Positions 1 through 6,385 are shown, counted from the stretch's first letter. The stretch: DNA of 14,071 bases from an uncultured Rhodocyclaceae bacterium (GCA_900549295.1 URNG01000084.1:1-14071), one strand, 5' to 3'. Notes: generated by a model from the letters alone, not told the origin. Made by a program: numbers and translations.

Positions 1-327
1 GCATCGACGATGGCAGAACAAACCCGCCCCCCCCCCGCCGCCGGCAAGCTGCCGACGCGGCTGGCGCTGACCTGGGACGAGCGCATCTCCTTCATCCTCA
101 CCGAAAAACTCGAAATCAAGCGGCTGGCCTTCCTCGACCTCCTGAAAGAAGAAGCCGAAAAAGCCGCCGAGCACGCCGAGGAGCAATTCGCCGCCGACTT
201 CGCCCTGATGACCGGCGAACTCGCCCGCTTCCTGCCGCAACTCACCGACGCCCTGGGCGGCGAAACGCAGGAGGCCCCCGCGCCCGGCAGCAGCGCCACC
301 GCCGACACCCCGCCGTGGGAAAACTGA
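1..327 (+). CDS. rdgC: RdgC, recombination-associated nucleoid protein (C-terminal part, 5' end outside window)
   Basis: RdgC is a DNA-binding protein that forms rings on duplex DNA and restrains RecA-driven recombination. The visible part matches the C-terminal region of the family as I know it from E. coli: TRLALTWDERISF, then IKRLAFLD, then FAADFALMTGEL and LPQLTDALGGE correspond to the family's TKLALDWQQRIQF, LKRLKF, FDADFILMTGEL and IEGLGGE. The reading frame is open to the window edge. The ATG at position 10 is therefore probably an internal methionine and the gene starts upstream. After the conserved end there is a short Pro/Ala/Ser-rich tail. A run of ten C residues (27-36) encodes part of Arg-Pro-Pro-Pro just before the conserved block, where relatives have a helical segment. 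The downstream ychJ start overlaps its end by 13 nt. Family assignment is firm; the rest of the gene cannot be judged. Confidence 0.87.
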   Translation, partial: ASTMAEQTRPPPAAGKLPTRLALTWDERISFILTEKLEIKRLAFLDLLKEEAEKAAEHAEEQFAADFALMTGELARFLPQLTDALGGETQEAPAPGSSATADTPPWEN

Positions 328-728
328 AAAATGCGCTGAAAAACGCGCCGAAAACCGGCTGCCCCTGCGGCAGCCCGCAGCCCTACGCCGCCTGCTGCCA
401 CCCCCTGCACGACGGCCAAACCCAGGCCGCCGATGCGCTCATCTTGATGCGCTCCCGCTACGCCGCCTACGCCCAGCGCCGCGCCGACTACCTGCTTGCC
501 ACCTGGCACCCCAGCACCCGCCCCGAACCCTTCGACCTGACCGACGACCGCAGCCAATGGCTCGGCCTCGAAGTACGCGCTCACACCGCGCAGGACGACG
601 CCCACGCCACCGTCGAATTCGTCGCCCGCTATCGCCTCGATGGCCGGGGGCAGCGGTTGCATGAGATCAGCCGGTTTGTGCTGGAAAAGGGGCGGTGGTT
701 TTATGTGAGCGGTGAGCATCCGGATTGA
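315..728 (+). CDS. ychJ: YchJ-like UPF0225 protein with SEC-C zinc motif
   Basis: A 137-residue protein of the UPF0225/YchJ family; its biochemical role is not established. The N-terminus has a SEC-C type metal-binding motif with Cys16, Cys18 and the Cys27-Cys28 pair (CPCGS, then ACCHP), as in the zinc-binding tail of SecA. The family core follows: LILMRSRYAAYA, DYLLATWHPSTRP and WLGLEV, with a beta-rich C-terminal part (VEFVARYR, HEISRFV, WFYVSGE) resembling the NTF2-like fold of the family. The only usable start in frame is GTG at 315, inside the end of rdgC, which suggests translational coupling; the ATG at 331 is out of frame. Length is normal for the family (about 130-160 residues). Codon use is GC-rich like its neighbours. 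No terminator is visible after the stop. Confidence 0.88.
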   Translation: MGKLKNALKNAPKTGCPCGSPQPYAACCHPLHDGQTQAADALILMRSRYAAYAQRRADYLLATWHPSTRPEPFDLTDDRSQWLGLEVRAHTAQDDAHATVEFVARYRLDGRGQRLHEISRFVLEKGRWFYVSGEHPD

Positions 729-827
729 CCCGGTGCCCCCGTTGAAGATGTTTCGTTCTTTTTTATGCTGTTCACGCCCTCTCGCTTTTGCAAGTGTCGG
801 TTAAGCAGCAAAGCCAAATGAACACTA

Positions 828-847
828 CCGGAAACCGGGTTTTCCGG
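828..847. repeat. Small inverted repeat upstream of the GFA gene
   Basis: CCGGAAA (828-834) and TTTCCGG (841-847) form a perfect 7-bp stem around a 6-nt loop. No T-run follows on either strand, so it is not a standard intrinsic terminator. It lies about 100 bp after ychJ and 140 bp before the GFA gene, in a gene-free stretch (729-985) where I see no other convincing element. It could be an operator or a chance palindrome. Confidence 0.35.
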
Positions 848-985
848 AGCGGCAAATTGTCACGATAATATTCCATTCGACCGGGCAGTGAATCATGGCC
901 GTGTTCATGCACATTTTTATCGGCAGGTATCCACCGTTTCCTATGTATCCCGTACGCCATTCCCCTTTTCAGGAGATTCCTTGCC

Positions 986-1399
986 ATGTTTACCGGTAGT
1001 TGTCTGTGCGGCGGTATTCGCTTCGCAATCGATTCTCCACTGCAACCAATTCAAGTTTGCCATTGCTCTCTTTGCCGCAAAGCCCAAGGCGGGCCTTTTG
1101 CCACGAACATCCCCGTGGAGCTATCCTGTTTTCACTTTCTGAGCGGTGAAGACCTGCTCGTGCCTTATCACTCGTCTCCAGATAAACAACGCTGTTTTTG
1201 CAGCCGCTGCGGCTCTCCAATATTCAGCCGGAAGGAATCACTGCCGAATATCGTTCGGGTTCGCGCCGGCCTCATCAACGAGCCATTACCAGTGAAACTG
1301 GAATTTCATGCATTCGTTGGTTCCAAATGCAACTGGTGGGATATCGACGACAATCTCCCGCAGTTTCAAGAGTTCCATGTCTCCCCAATTGATAAATAA
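986..1399 (+). CDS. GFA-family (CENP-V/GFA) zinc protein, possible glutathione-dependent formaldehyde-activating type
   Basis: A 137-residue protein of the GFA family. Founding members accelerate condensation of glutathione with formaldehyde, but most homologues are uncharacterised, so the substrate here is inferred. The diagnostic cysteines are present: Cys6 and Cys8 in GSCLCGGIRF, Cys25, Cys27 and Cys30 in CHCSLCRKAQGG, and Cys70, Cys72 and Cys75 in RCFCSRCGSPIF, which would bind two zinc ions. The ATG at 986 follows a good ribosome-binding site (AGGAG at 971-975). Base composition stands out: the gene and its flanks are close to half AT, with codons such as TTT, TGT, CCA and ATT that are rare in the strongly GC3-rich neighbours, which suggests acquisition by transfer. 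It faces the yqhD-type gene tail to tail. Family assignment is strong and function moderate. Confidence 0.9.
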   Translation: MFTGSCLCGGIRFAIDSPLQPIQVCHCSLCRKAQGGPFATNIPVELSCFHFLSGEDLLVPYHSSPDKQRCFCSRCGSPIFSRKESLPNIVRVRAGLINEPLPVKLEFHAFVGSKCNWWDIDDNLPQFQEFHVSPIDK

Positions 1400-1535
1400 C
1401 ATCAAGGTCGGAGCCATTCCATTGCACACGCCCCCAGCCCCCTGCCGTCAGGCAAGAGCAGATTCGTTTTCCACTGTTTCTCCGTCTTGCGAATTTCACG
1501 ACTGAGCCTGATTCGCTGCCGACCGCGGCGAGCGT

Positions 1536-2690
1536 TCAGTTGCAGGCGGCGCGCACGATTCTTTCTGTCTTCGCTTCGTCGATAGCCGCATGCCCGCCGA
1601 GCGCAATCTTGCCGTGCGCACGCAGGCCGGCGAGGACACGGTCGGCGACGTCAGCGTCGGCAATGCCGGCGTCGCGCAGATGCAGCGGCATGTTCAGCCG
1701 GCGGTAGAAGGATTCGAGCGCGGCGATGGCGTTTTCGGCGCTCGGTGCTGCCAAACCGAAAACTTCGCGGCCGAGTTGCATGAGCTTTTCGCGCTTGAAC
1801 TCGATCAACTCACGCAACAGTGCTGGCTGGATGATGCTCAGCGTGCGGCCGTGGTCGATGCCCCACAGCGCGGTCAGTTCGACGGCGATGCGGTGCGTCG
1901 CCCAGTCGGTGGGCACGCCGACGCCGATGACCCCGCACAGCGCCTGATTCGCCGCCCACATCAGGTTCTGCTGCCAGGCGGCGGTGTGGTGCTGATCGAA
2001 GTCGTCGGCCAGACGAAGCAGCGCCTTCATCACCGCCTCGGCGTAGCCGTCCTGAACCAGCGCGCCGACCGGATAGGTCAGGTACTGCTCGCAGACGTGC
2101 ACGAAGGCGTCGACGATGCCGTTCTCCAGTTGGCGGACGGGCAGGCTGGTCATCACCGTCGGGTTGAGCACGGCGAACTGGGGCCGCGCCGGCGGCACCC
2201 AGAAGGCGCGCTTGTCCTGCGTCGCGGTATTGGTCACGACGGCGCCGATGTTGGATTCCGAGCCGGTCGCTGGCAGCGTCAGCACGATACCGACCGGCAA
2301 GGCGCGCTGCGGGGCGTGCTTGCCGCTGACGATGTCCCAGCCATCGCCGTCGTAGAGCGCCGCGCAGGCAATGTATTTGGCGCTATCGGACACCGAACCG
2401 CCACCAACGCCGAGGACGAAACCGACGCGTTCGCGCCTGACGAATTCGACGGCTCGCGTCAGCGTGGCCAGCGTCGGATTCGACTCGACGCCGCCGAATT
2501 CGACGATGTCGCAGCCGGCGAGCGCAGCACGGATGGCGTCATGGACACCATTTTTCTTGATCGAACCACCGCCGTAGAGCAGCAGGATGCGGGAATCGGC
2601 CGGCACCAGCGTCGGCAGTTGCGCGAAACTGTCGGGGCCGAAGACGATGCGCGTGGGGTTGTGATAGGTGAATTCGAACAGGTGGCTCAT
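1536..2690 (-). CDS. yqhD: YqhD-type NADPH-dependent iron-containing alcohol dehydrogenase / aldehyde reductase
   Basis: A cytoplasmic enzyme of the group III iron-containing alcohol dehydrogenases, 384 residues, against about 387 for E. coli YqhD. The N-terminal dinucleotide-binding part has YGGGSIKKNGV (residues 39-49) and GVGGGSVSDSAK (94-105). The metal ligands expected from YqhD are visible as Asp194 and His198 (GIVDAFVHVCEQ), His266 (ATHRIAVE) and His280 (WGIDHGRT). Known members reduce short-chain and lipid-derived aldehydes with NADPH. The reading frame extends 29 codons further upstream, but ATG 2690 is chosen because it follows a strong ribosome-binding site (AGGAG, 6 nt away) and gives the family N-terminus (FEFTYHNPTRIVFG). 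It lies 145 bp downstream of the EamA gene on the same strand, with a palindrome in between that may regulate it. Nearby nemA-like and GFA genes support a role in aldehyde detoxification, which is inference. Confidence 0.93.
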   Translation of the reverse strand: MSHLFEFTYHNPTRIVFGPDSFAQLPTLVPADSRILLLYGGGSIKKNGVHDAIRAALAGCDIVEFGGVESNPTLATLTRAVEFVRRERVGFVLGVGGGSVSDSAKYIACAALYDGDGWDIVSGKHAPQRALPVGIVLTLPATGSESNIGAVVTNTATQDKRAFWVPPARPQFAVLNPTVMTSLPVRQLENGIVDAFVHVCEQYLTYPVGALVQDGYAEAVMKALLRLADDFDQHHTAAWQQNLMWAANQALCGVIGVGVPTDWATHRIAVELTALWGIDHGRTLSIIQPALLRELIEFKREKLMQLGREVFGLAAPSAENAIAALESFYRRLNMPLHLRDAGIADADVADRVLAGLRAHGKIALGGHAAIDEAKTERIVRAACN

Positions 2691-2707
2691 GCTCACTCCT
2701 GGGGTGA

Positions 2708-2755
2708 GGGTTTTCGGGTGATTTTGTGGTCGTCCGCAAATTTTGCGGAAAACCC
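2708..2755. promoter_or_regulatory. Nested inverted repeats upstream of the yqhD-type gene (possible operator)
   Basis: Two palindromes overlap here. The inner one is TCCGCAAA (2733-2740), a central T, then TTTGCGGA (2742-2749): perfect 8-bp arms. The outer one is GGGTTTTC (2708-2715) and GAAAACCC (2748-2755), also perfect over 8 bp. They lie about 20-65 bp upstream of the yqhD start codon and are AT-richer than their surroundings. This is the shape of a repressor or activator site, or of a leader hairpin. E. coli yqhD is controlled by the AraC-type YqhC, but no such gene is in this window and no clear -35/-10 pair could be placed. Confidence 0.45.
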
Positions 2756-2835
2756 TTGACCCGTCGCGGCAATACAACCGCCGTCACAGATGATGACGCA
2801 ATCGGGCAACGCCCGTTTCAGGCCGGCAAACGAAC

Positions 2836-3765
2836 TCATGCCTTCTTCTCGTGCAGACGTTCGGCGATAGCAGCGACGGCGGGCCGGCGGCTGGATAGCC
2901 AACCGAGCAGCGAGAGCAACGCGAGGCCGCCACCGATCAACAGAATGCCGGTGATTTCCAGGCTATTGAAGGCTTCCCCGAAAGTCAGCCGCGACGACAG
3001 GATGGCAACCACCGGCGTACCCAGCACGGACAGGCTGGCCTCCCAGGCCGGCACGCGGTCAAGGATGTAGATCCACAGCCACCAGCACAGCGCCGTACTG
3101 AATACCGACATGAAGGCAAGGATGCCGGTGTAGTGCCAATTCCAGTCGGTCGCCCGCTCCGGGACGACGAAGGCGATGGCGACCAGCGGAATCGCACCCA
3201 GCGCCATCTGCCATGCGGTCAGCGTCAGCAGATCGACCGGATTCCGGCTGCGCAGGCGTTTGACCAGGACAGTGCCGATTGCCCAGCAGACCGCAGCCAG
3301 CACACCCAGCGCTTGGCTGAGCAGGCTGCCATGCATCGCCCAGGGTTCGATAATCAGCATCAGCCCGAGCAGCGTACACGCGGCGGCGATCCATTGCGTG
3401 CCGCGAATACGTTCACCGAGAATGGGCCACGCGAGCAGCAAAGTCCAGATCGGCATGGTAAAAATCAGCACCGCCGTCTTGCCAGGGCCGCCCTCGACCA
3501 ATGCCCAGGTCTGGAGGGCCATGAAACCGGCGACCTGGGTCAGCGCGATGCCGAGCGTCTGGCCGGGCGCTACCAAGGTCGGCTTGCGACCGCTCAGGCG
3601 CAGCGCGATGAACAGCGCGGCGGCACTGCCGACGCAGCGTTCGGCAGCGAAAGCGAAAGGGGGGGCGTATTGCAACGCGTGCTTGGCGAGGACCCAGGTA
3701 TAGCCCCAGATCGACGACAGAACGATCAGCGCCAGGATGGGCAACCACGAATGCTCGGATTTCAT
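2836..3765 (-). CDS. DMT-superfamily EamA transporter
   Basis: An inner-membrane protein of 309 residues with two tandem EamA-type repeats and about ten hydrophobic segments, the standard architecture of drug/metabolite transporters. The first repeat opens with LALIVLSSIWGYTWVLAK and includes GPGKTAVLIFTMPIWTLLLA; the second opens with ALGVLAAVCWAIGTVLVKR and ends with GILLIGGGLALLSLLGW, followed by a short basic cytoplasmic tail. Members export amino acids, nucleosides or xenobiotics, but the substrate cannot be read from sequence. The start at 3765 gives a conventional N-terminus; the ribosome-binding site is weak. It sits 57 bp after the OYE gene and 145 bp before the yqhD-type gene on the same strand. 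Co-transcription is plausible, and export of a reduced or toxic small molecule would suit the neighbours (inference). Confidence 0.9.
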   Translation of the reverse strand: MKSEHSWLPILALIVLSSIWGYTWVLAKHALQYAPPFAFAAERCVGSAAALFIALRLSGRKPTLVAPGQTLGIALTQVAGFMALQTWALVEGGPGKTAVLIFTMPIWTLLLAWPILGERIRGTQWIAAACTLLGLMLIIEPWAMHGSLLSQALGVLAAVCWAIGTVLVKRLRSRNPVDLLTLTAWQMALGAIPLVAIAFVVPERATDWNWHYTGILAFMSVFSTALCWWLWIYILDRVPAWEASLSVLGTPVVAILSSRLTFGEAFNSLEITGILLIGGGLALLSLLGWLSSRRPAVAAIAERLHEKKA

Positions 3766-3782
3766 CCGGATGTTCTCTGTGG

Positions 3783-3802
3783 GGCGCGGCCGCAGCCGCG
3801 CC
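3783..3802. repeat. GC-rich perfect hairpin between the OYE and EamA genes
   Basis: GGCGCGGC (3783-3790) and GCCGCGCC (3795-3802) form a perfect 8-bp stem with a 4-nt loop. A T-run (3811-3816) follows on the plus strand after 8 nt. The flanking genes run on the minus strand, where the same run is six A residues before the hairpin. It therefore does not look like an intrinsic terminator for the OYE transcript. It may stabilise or pause the transcript between the two genes, or stop plus-strand antisense transcription. Confidence 0.5.
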
Positions 3803-3822
3803 GGGTTGGGTTTTTTATGGAA

Positions 3823-4911
3823 TCAGCGGGTCAGCGCTGGGTAATCGACGTAGCCTTCGGCGGTGCCACCATAGAGCTTGTCGACGCGCAATTCGTTCCA
3901 CGGCGCGCCTTCGCGCAGGCGGCGGACGAAATCCGGATTGGCGATAAAGCCGCGACCAAAGGCCACCAGATCGGCACGGCCATCGGCAATGACCTTCTCG
4001 GCCAGTGCCTTGTCGTAGCCGTTGTTGACGATCCACGCGCCGGGAAAGCTGCGGCGCAGGGCGGCGTAGTCGAAACTCACGCCTTCCGGTTCGCGCGCGC
4101 CGCCGGTTTCGCCTTCGATCATGTGCACGTAGGCCAGCCCGAGGTTTGCCATCCGCTCGACGACGTGGCCGTAGAGCGCCTGCGGATTGCTGTCGCGCGG
4201 GGTGCCGCCGCCGAAGGTGGTGAGCGGGCTCAGGCGGATGCCGACGCGACCGGCGCCGATTTCCTCACAGATCGCCGCCGCCACTTCGCACACCAGCCGG
4301 GCGCGGTTTTCGATGCCGCCGCCGTAGGGACCGCTGCGGTCGTTGATGCTGTCGCGCAGGAATTGTTCGAGCAGATAGGTGTTGGCGGCGTGGATTTCCA
4401 CGCCGTCGAAACCTGCCGCGCGGGCGTTGCGGGCGGCGCGGCGGTAGTCTTCGATGAGCGCGGGGATTTCGTCGTCGCGCAGGGCGCGCGGCGTGGATAC
4501 CGGGGCGAAGCCTTCACGCGTAAAGGTTTTGGCCTGCGCCGATTGGCTGGTGGAGGAAACGGGAGCCGCGCCGTCCGGCAGCAGGCTGCTGTTGGAAATG
4601 CGCCCGACGTGCCACAGTTGCAGCACGATCTTGCCGCCCGCGGCGTGCACGGCGGCGGTCACTTTCTGCCAGCCGGCCACCTGCTCCGCCGACCAGATGC
4701 CGGGAGTGTCGAGATAGCCTTGCGCCATCGGCGAAATCGGGCTGGCTTCGGCAACGATCAGGCCGGCGCTGGCGCGCTGCGCGTAATACTGCGCGGCCAG
4801 CGGGCCGGGGCAATTGCCACCTGTGGCGCGGCTGCGCGTCAGCGGGGCCATGACGATGCGGTTCGCCAGGGCGATCTCGCCGACCTGGATCGGATCAAAC
4901 AGAGTACTCAT
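3823..4911 (-). CDS. nemA: Old Yellow Enzyme family NAD(P)H:flavin oxidoreductase (NemA-like ene-reductase)
   Basis: A cytoplasmic FMN enzyme of 362 residues, close to E. coli NemA (365). OYE enzymes reduce activated C=C bonds of unsaturated aldehydes and ketones, maleimides and nitro compounds with NAD(P)H. The TIM-barrel signatures are in order: NRIVMAPLTRSRA (17-29), KIVLQLWHVGR (94-104), the substrate-binding pair His174/Asn177 with catalytic Tyr179 in VEIHAANTYLLEQF, then NDRSGPYGGGIENRARL, and the FMN phosphate site FGRGFIANPDFVRRL (318-332). The frame is open upstream to 5013, but ATG 4911 is preferred because GGAG lies 8 nt ahead and relatives begin at this point. A likely promoter and a three-part inverted repeat precede it. 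It is divergent from yidB and followed by the EamA and yqhD-type genes. Family is certain; nemA orthology is less so, because OYE paralogues are common. Confidence 0.92.
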   Translation of the reverse strand: MSTLFDPIQVGEIALANRIVMAPLTRSRATGGNCPGPLAAQYYAQRASAGLIVAEASPISPMAQGYLDTPGIWSAEQVAGWQKVTAAVHAAGGKIVLQLWHVGRISNSSLLPDGAAPVSSTSQSAQAKTFTREGFAPVSTPRALRDDEIPALIEDYRRAARNARAAGFDGVEIHAANTYLLEQFLRDSINDRSGPYGGGIENRARLVCEVAAAICEEIGAGRVGIRLSPLTTFGGGTPRDSNPQALYGHVVERMANLGLAYVHMIEGETGGAREPEGVSFDYAALRRSFPGAWIVNNGYDKALAEKVIADGRADLVAFGRGFIANPDFVRRLREGAPWNELRVDKLYGGTAEGYVDYPALTR

Positions 4912-4930
4912 TGCGGTTTCTCCAAAAAAT

Positions 4931-4973
4931 ACCGGGAACGCCCGGTTTTGCACTTTTTCACGAACAAACCGGG
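4931..4973 (-). promoter_or_regulatory. Three-segment inverted repeat in the nemA leader (attenuator-like or operator)
   Basis: Plus-strand segments ACCGGG (4931-4936), CCCGGTTT (4941-4948) and AAACCGGG (4966-4973) can pair in two mutually exclusive ways. In the nemA transcript the last two would form an 8-bp stem with a 17-nt loop. The first two would form a 6-bp stem with a 4-nt loop, followed by A and six U residues just ahead of the GGAG ribosome-binding site. That is the layout of an antiterminator/terminator pair. Equally, the 8-bp dyad near the predicted transcription start could be a DNA operator for a repressor such as NemR, which controls nemA in E. coli. The sequence alone does not decide between them. 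Confidence 0.5.
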
Positions 4974-4979
4974 CCACGC

Positions 4980-5007
4980 GTTCTACCATGCACCTTTTAC
5001 TTTTCAA
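4980..5007 (-). promoter_or_regulatory. Candidate sigma70 promoter for the nemA-like gene
   Basis: On the minus strand, TTGAAA (5007-5002) matches the -35 consensus at 5 of 6 positions. It is followed after 16 bp by TAGAAC (4985-4980), a 4 of 6 match to the -10 box. Transcription would begin near 4973, exactly where the inverted repeats of the leader start. The prediction rests on consensus only. Confidence 0.4.
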
Positions 5008-5022
5008 CAGCAAGGAATGAAC

Positions 5023-5439
5023 ATGGGACTACTCGATCAAGTCGTGGGCAATCTGGCAGCCAGCGCGCTGGGCGGTAAAAGCGGCGGTGGCGGCATCATC
5101 GAACTCGTGTTGCCGCTGCTCAACAAGTACCCCGGCGGTATCGGCGGGCTGGTGCAGGCTTTCCAGCAGGGCGGCCTGGGCGAGATCGTCAATTCCTGGG
5201 TGGCGACCGGCAAGAATCTGCCGGTGTCCGGCGATCAACTGACTTCGGTGCTGGGCAATGATTTCATCGGCGGGCTGGCCAAGCAGCTCGGCGTCGGCGC
5301 GCAGGAAGCTTCCGGCAGCCTGGCGGGCGTGCTGCCCGGCCTGATCGACCAGCTCACGCCGGGCGGCCAGATTCCTCAGGGCGGCGACCTGCTCGCGCAG
5401 GGGCTGAACATGCTGAAAAAGGGCGGCCTGTTCGGGTAA
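5023..5439 (+). CDS. yidB: YidB-like DUF937 family protein
   Basis: A 138-residue protein of the YidB/DUF937 family; its molecular function is unknown. E. coli YidB has 132 residues and the same layout: an N-terminal MGLLDQVVG, a middle GGLGEIVNSWVATGKNLPVS with the family G-L-G-x-I-x-x-x-W pattern, the GDQLTSVLG helix, AKQLGVGAQEAS, then LPGLIDQLTPGGQIP and a C-terminal LNMLKKGGLFG. It is rich in glycine and leucine, with no signal peptide or clear membrane span. ATG 5023 is chosen over the ATG at 5017 because AAGGA (5012-5016) is 6 nt upstream of it and almost touches the earlier one. It is divergent from the OYE gene with 111 bp between them. The downstream gmk gene is 89 bp away and may have its own promoter. 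Confidence 0.88.
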   Translation: MGLLDQVVGNLAASALGGKSGGGGIIELVLPLLNKYPGGIGGLVQAFQQGGLGEIVNSWVATGKNLPVSGDQLTSVLGNDFIGGLAKQLGVGAQEASGSLAGVLPGLIDQLTPGGQIPQGGDLLAQGLNMLKKGGLFG

Positions 5440-5466
5440 TCCGTCAATTCCGATCAGGCGGCAGGA

Positions 5467-5496
5467 AGGACAAGCGGGCGGCAAAGCTGTTAACAT
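5467..5496 (+). promoter_or_regulatory. Weak candidate sigma70 promoter for the gmk operon
   Basis: AGGACA (5467-5472) and TAACAT (5491-5496) each match their hexamer at 4 of 6 positions, with an 18-bp spacer, and lie 33-62 bp before the gmk start. It is the best pair in the 89-bp gap but close to what chance gives. Confidence 0.25.
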
Positions 5497-5528
5497 CGTC
5501 CGCTTTCCCTTGCTGTTGAAAGGTCCGC

Positions 5529-6146
5529 ATGTCTGCCGGCAATCTTTTCGTCGTCGCCGCCCCCTCCGGCGCGGGCAAAACCACGCTGGTGCGCCACCTG
5601 CTCGAACGCGATGCGGCGGTGCACCTGTCGATTTCCTTCACCACGCGCGCGCCGCGCCCCGGTGAGGAAAACGGGCGGGAATACCATTTCATCGACGTGC
5701 CGACTTTCCAGAAGATGATCGCCGCCGGCGAATTTCTCGAATGGGCCGAGGTGCACGGCAATTATTACGGCACTTCGCAGACCTGGCTCGGCGAGCAGCT
5801 CGCCGCCGGGCGCGACATCCTGCTGGAAATCGACTGGCAGGGCGCGCAGCAGGTGCGCCGGCTGTTTCCCGACATGCTCGGCATCTTCGTTTTGCCGCCC
5901 TCGCTGGCCGAACTGGCGCAGCGTCTTTCCGGGCGCGGCACCGATGCGGCGGCGGTGGTGGAACGCCGTCTTGCCGCTGCCCGTGCGGAAATGCGCCATG
6001 TCGGCGAGTTCGACTATGTTATTATTAACGACCAATTGAGCCAGGCCATTGATGATCTGAGCGCCGTCATCCGCAGCGCCCGTCTCGGTCTGGTACGGCA
6101 GCAGGCGCGCCACGCCGCCTTGTTCGCCGCCCTGCTTGAACATTGA
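5529..6146 (+). CDS. gmk: Guanylate kinase
   Basis: A cytoplasmic essential enzyme that phosphorylates GMP to GDP with ATP, feeding GTP and hence ppGpp synthesis. At 205 residues it has the usual bacterial length. The P-loop APSGAGKTT is at residues 11-19. The GMP-binding segment SISFTTRAPRPGEENGREYHF holds the conserved Arg, Glu and Tyr residues, followed by EFLEWAEVHGNYYGTS. The core strand is ILLEIDWQGAQQV, the lid carries RLSGRGTD with the following Arg-rich helix, and YVIINDQL near the end is typical. AAAGG lies 5 nt upstream of ATG 5529. rpoZ begins 13 nt after the stop, so gmk, rpoZ and spoT very likely share a transcript, an order known from many proteobacteria. Confidence 0.97.
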   Translation: MSAGNLFVVAAPSGAGKTTLVRHLLERDAAVHLSISFTTRAPRPGEENGREYHFIDVPTFQKMIAAGEFLEWAEVHGNYYGTSQTWLGEQLAAGRDILLEIDWQGAQQVRRLFPDMLGIFVLPPSLAELAQRLSGRGTDAAAVVERRLAAARAEMRHVGEFDYVIINDQLSQAIDDLSAVIRSARLGLVRQQARHAALFAALLEH

Positions 6147-6159
6147 ATCTGAGGTTGCC

Positions 6160-6366
6160 ATGGCCCGCGTTACCGTCGATGACTGTCTGAAAAGAATCCC
6201 CAACCGCTTCCAGATGACCCTGGCCGCCGCCCACCGCGCCCGCCAGATCGCCAATGGCTCGACGCCCCTGGTCGAAGTCGACAAGGACAAACCGACCGTC
6301 GTCGCCCTGCGTGAAATGGCGCTCGGCAAGGTCGGCCTGGAAGTGCTCAACCGCGGCCAAGCCTGA
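6160..6366 (+). CDS. rpoZ: DNA-directed RNA polymerase omega subunit
   Basis: The 68-residue omega subunit binds beta-prime, helps RNA polymerase assemble and forms part of one ppGpp-binding site. The family sequence is plain: MARVTVDDCLKRIPNRFQ, LAAAHRARQIANG, then DKPTVVALREMA and the short C-terminal GLEVLNRGQA. An in-frame ATG lies 24 nt upstream, overlapping gmk, but ATG 6160 gives the universal N-terminus and follows a TGAGG ribosome-binding site. It sits between gmk and spoT, 13 and 19 nt from each, so its dose is linked to that of the ppGpp enzyme. Confidence 0.97.
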   Translation: MARVTVDDCLKRIPNRFQMTLAAAHRARQIANGSTPLVEVDKDKPTVVALREMALGKVGLEVLNRGQA

Positions 6367-6385
6367 CGCTGCGGGGAGCCTCCGC

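Noticed and set aside
772..987. 71-codon minus-strand frame between ychJ and the GFA gene
   Set aside because: No family resemblance and no ribosome-binding site; it probably arises by chance in the AT-richer gap.
1400..1535. Possible terminator between convergent GFA and yqhD-type genes
   Set aside because: Only a 4-bp stem (TGCC/GGCA) without a T-run was found, which is not enough to call one.
1590..2759. Long plus-strand open frame opposite the yqhD-type gene
   Set aside because: It is an exact antisense shadow of a clear family gene; its translation is rich in Gln, Arg and Ala without recognisable motifs, as expected from GC3-biased codons.
4912..5013. N-terminal extension or leader peptide in frame with the OYE gene
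   Set aside because: The family begins at 4911, which has a good GGAG site. The ATG at 4989 has AAGGTG almost touching it, so translation there cannot be excluded but is less likely; the predicted transcript start also lies downstream of it.
3133..5022. 768-codon plus-strand open frame ending in YidB
   Set aside because: Only the last 138 codons match a family and have a ribosome-binding site; the rest is antisense to the EamA and OYE genes.
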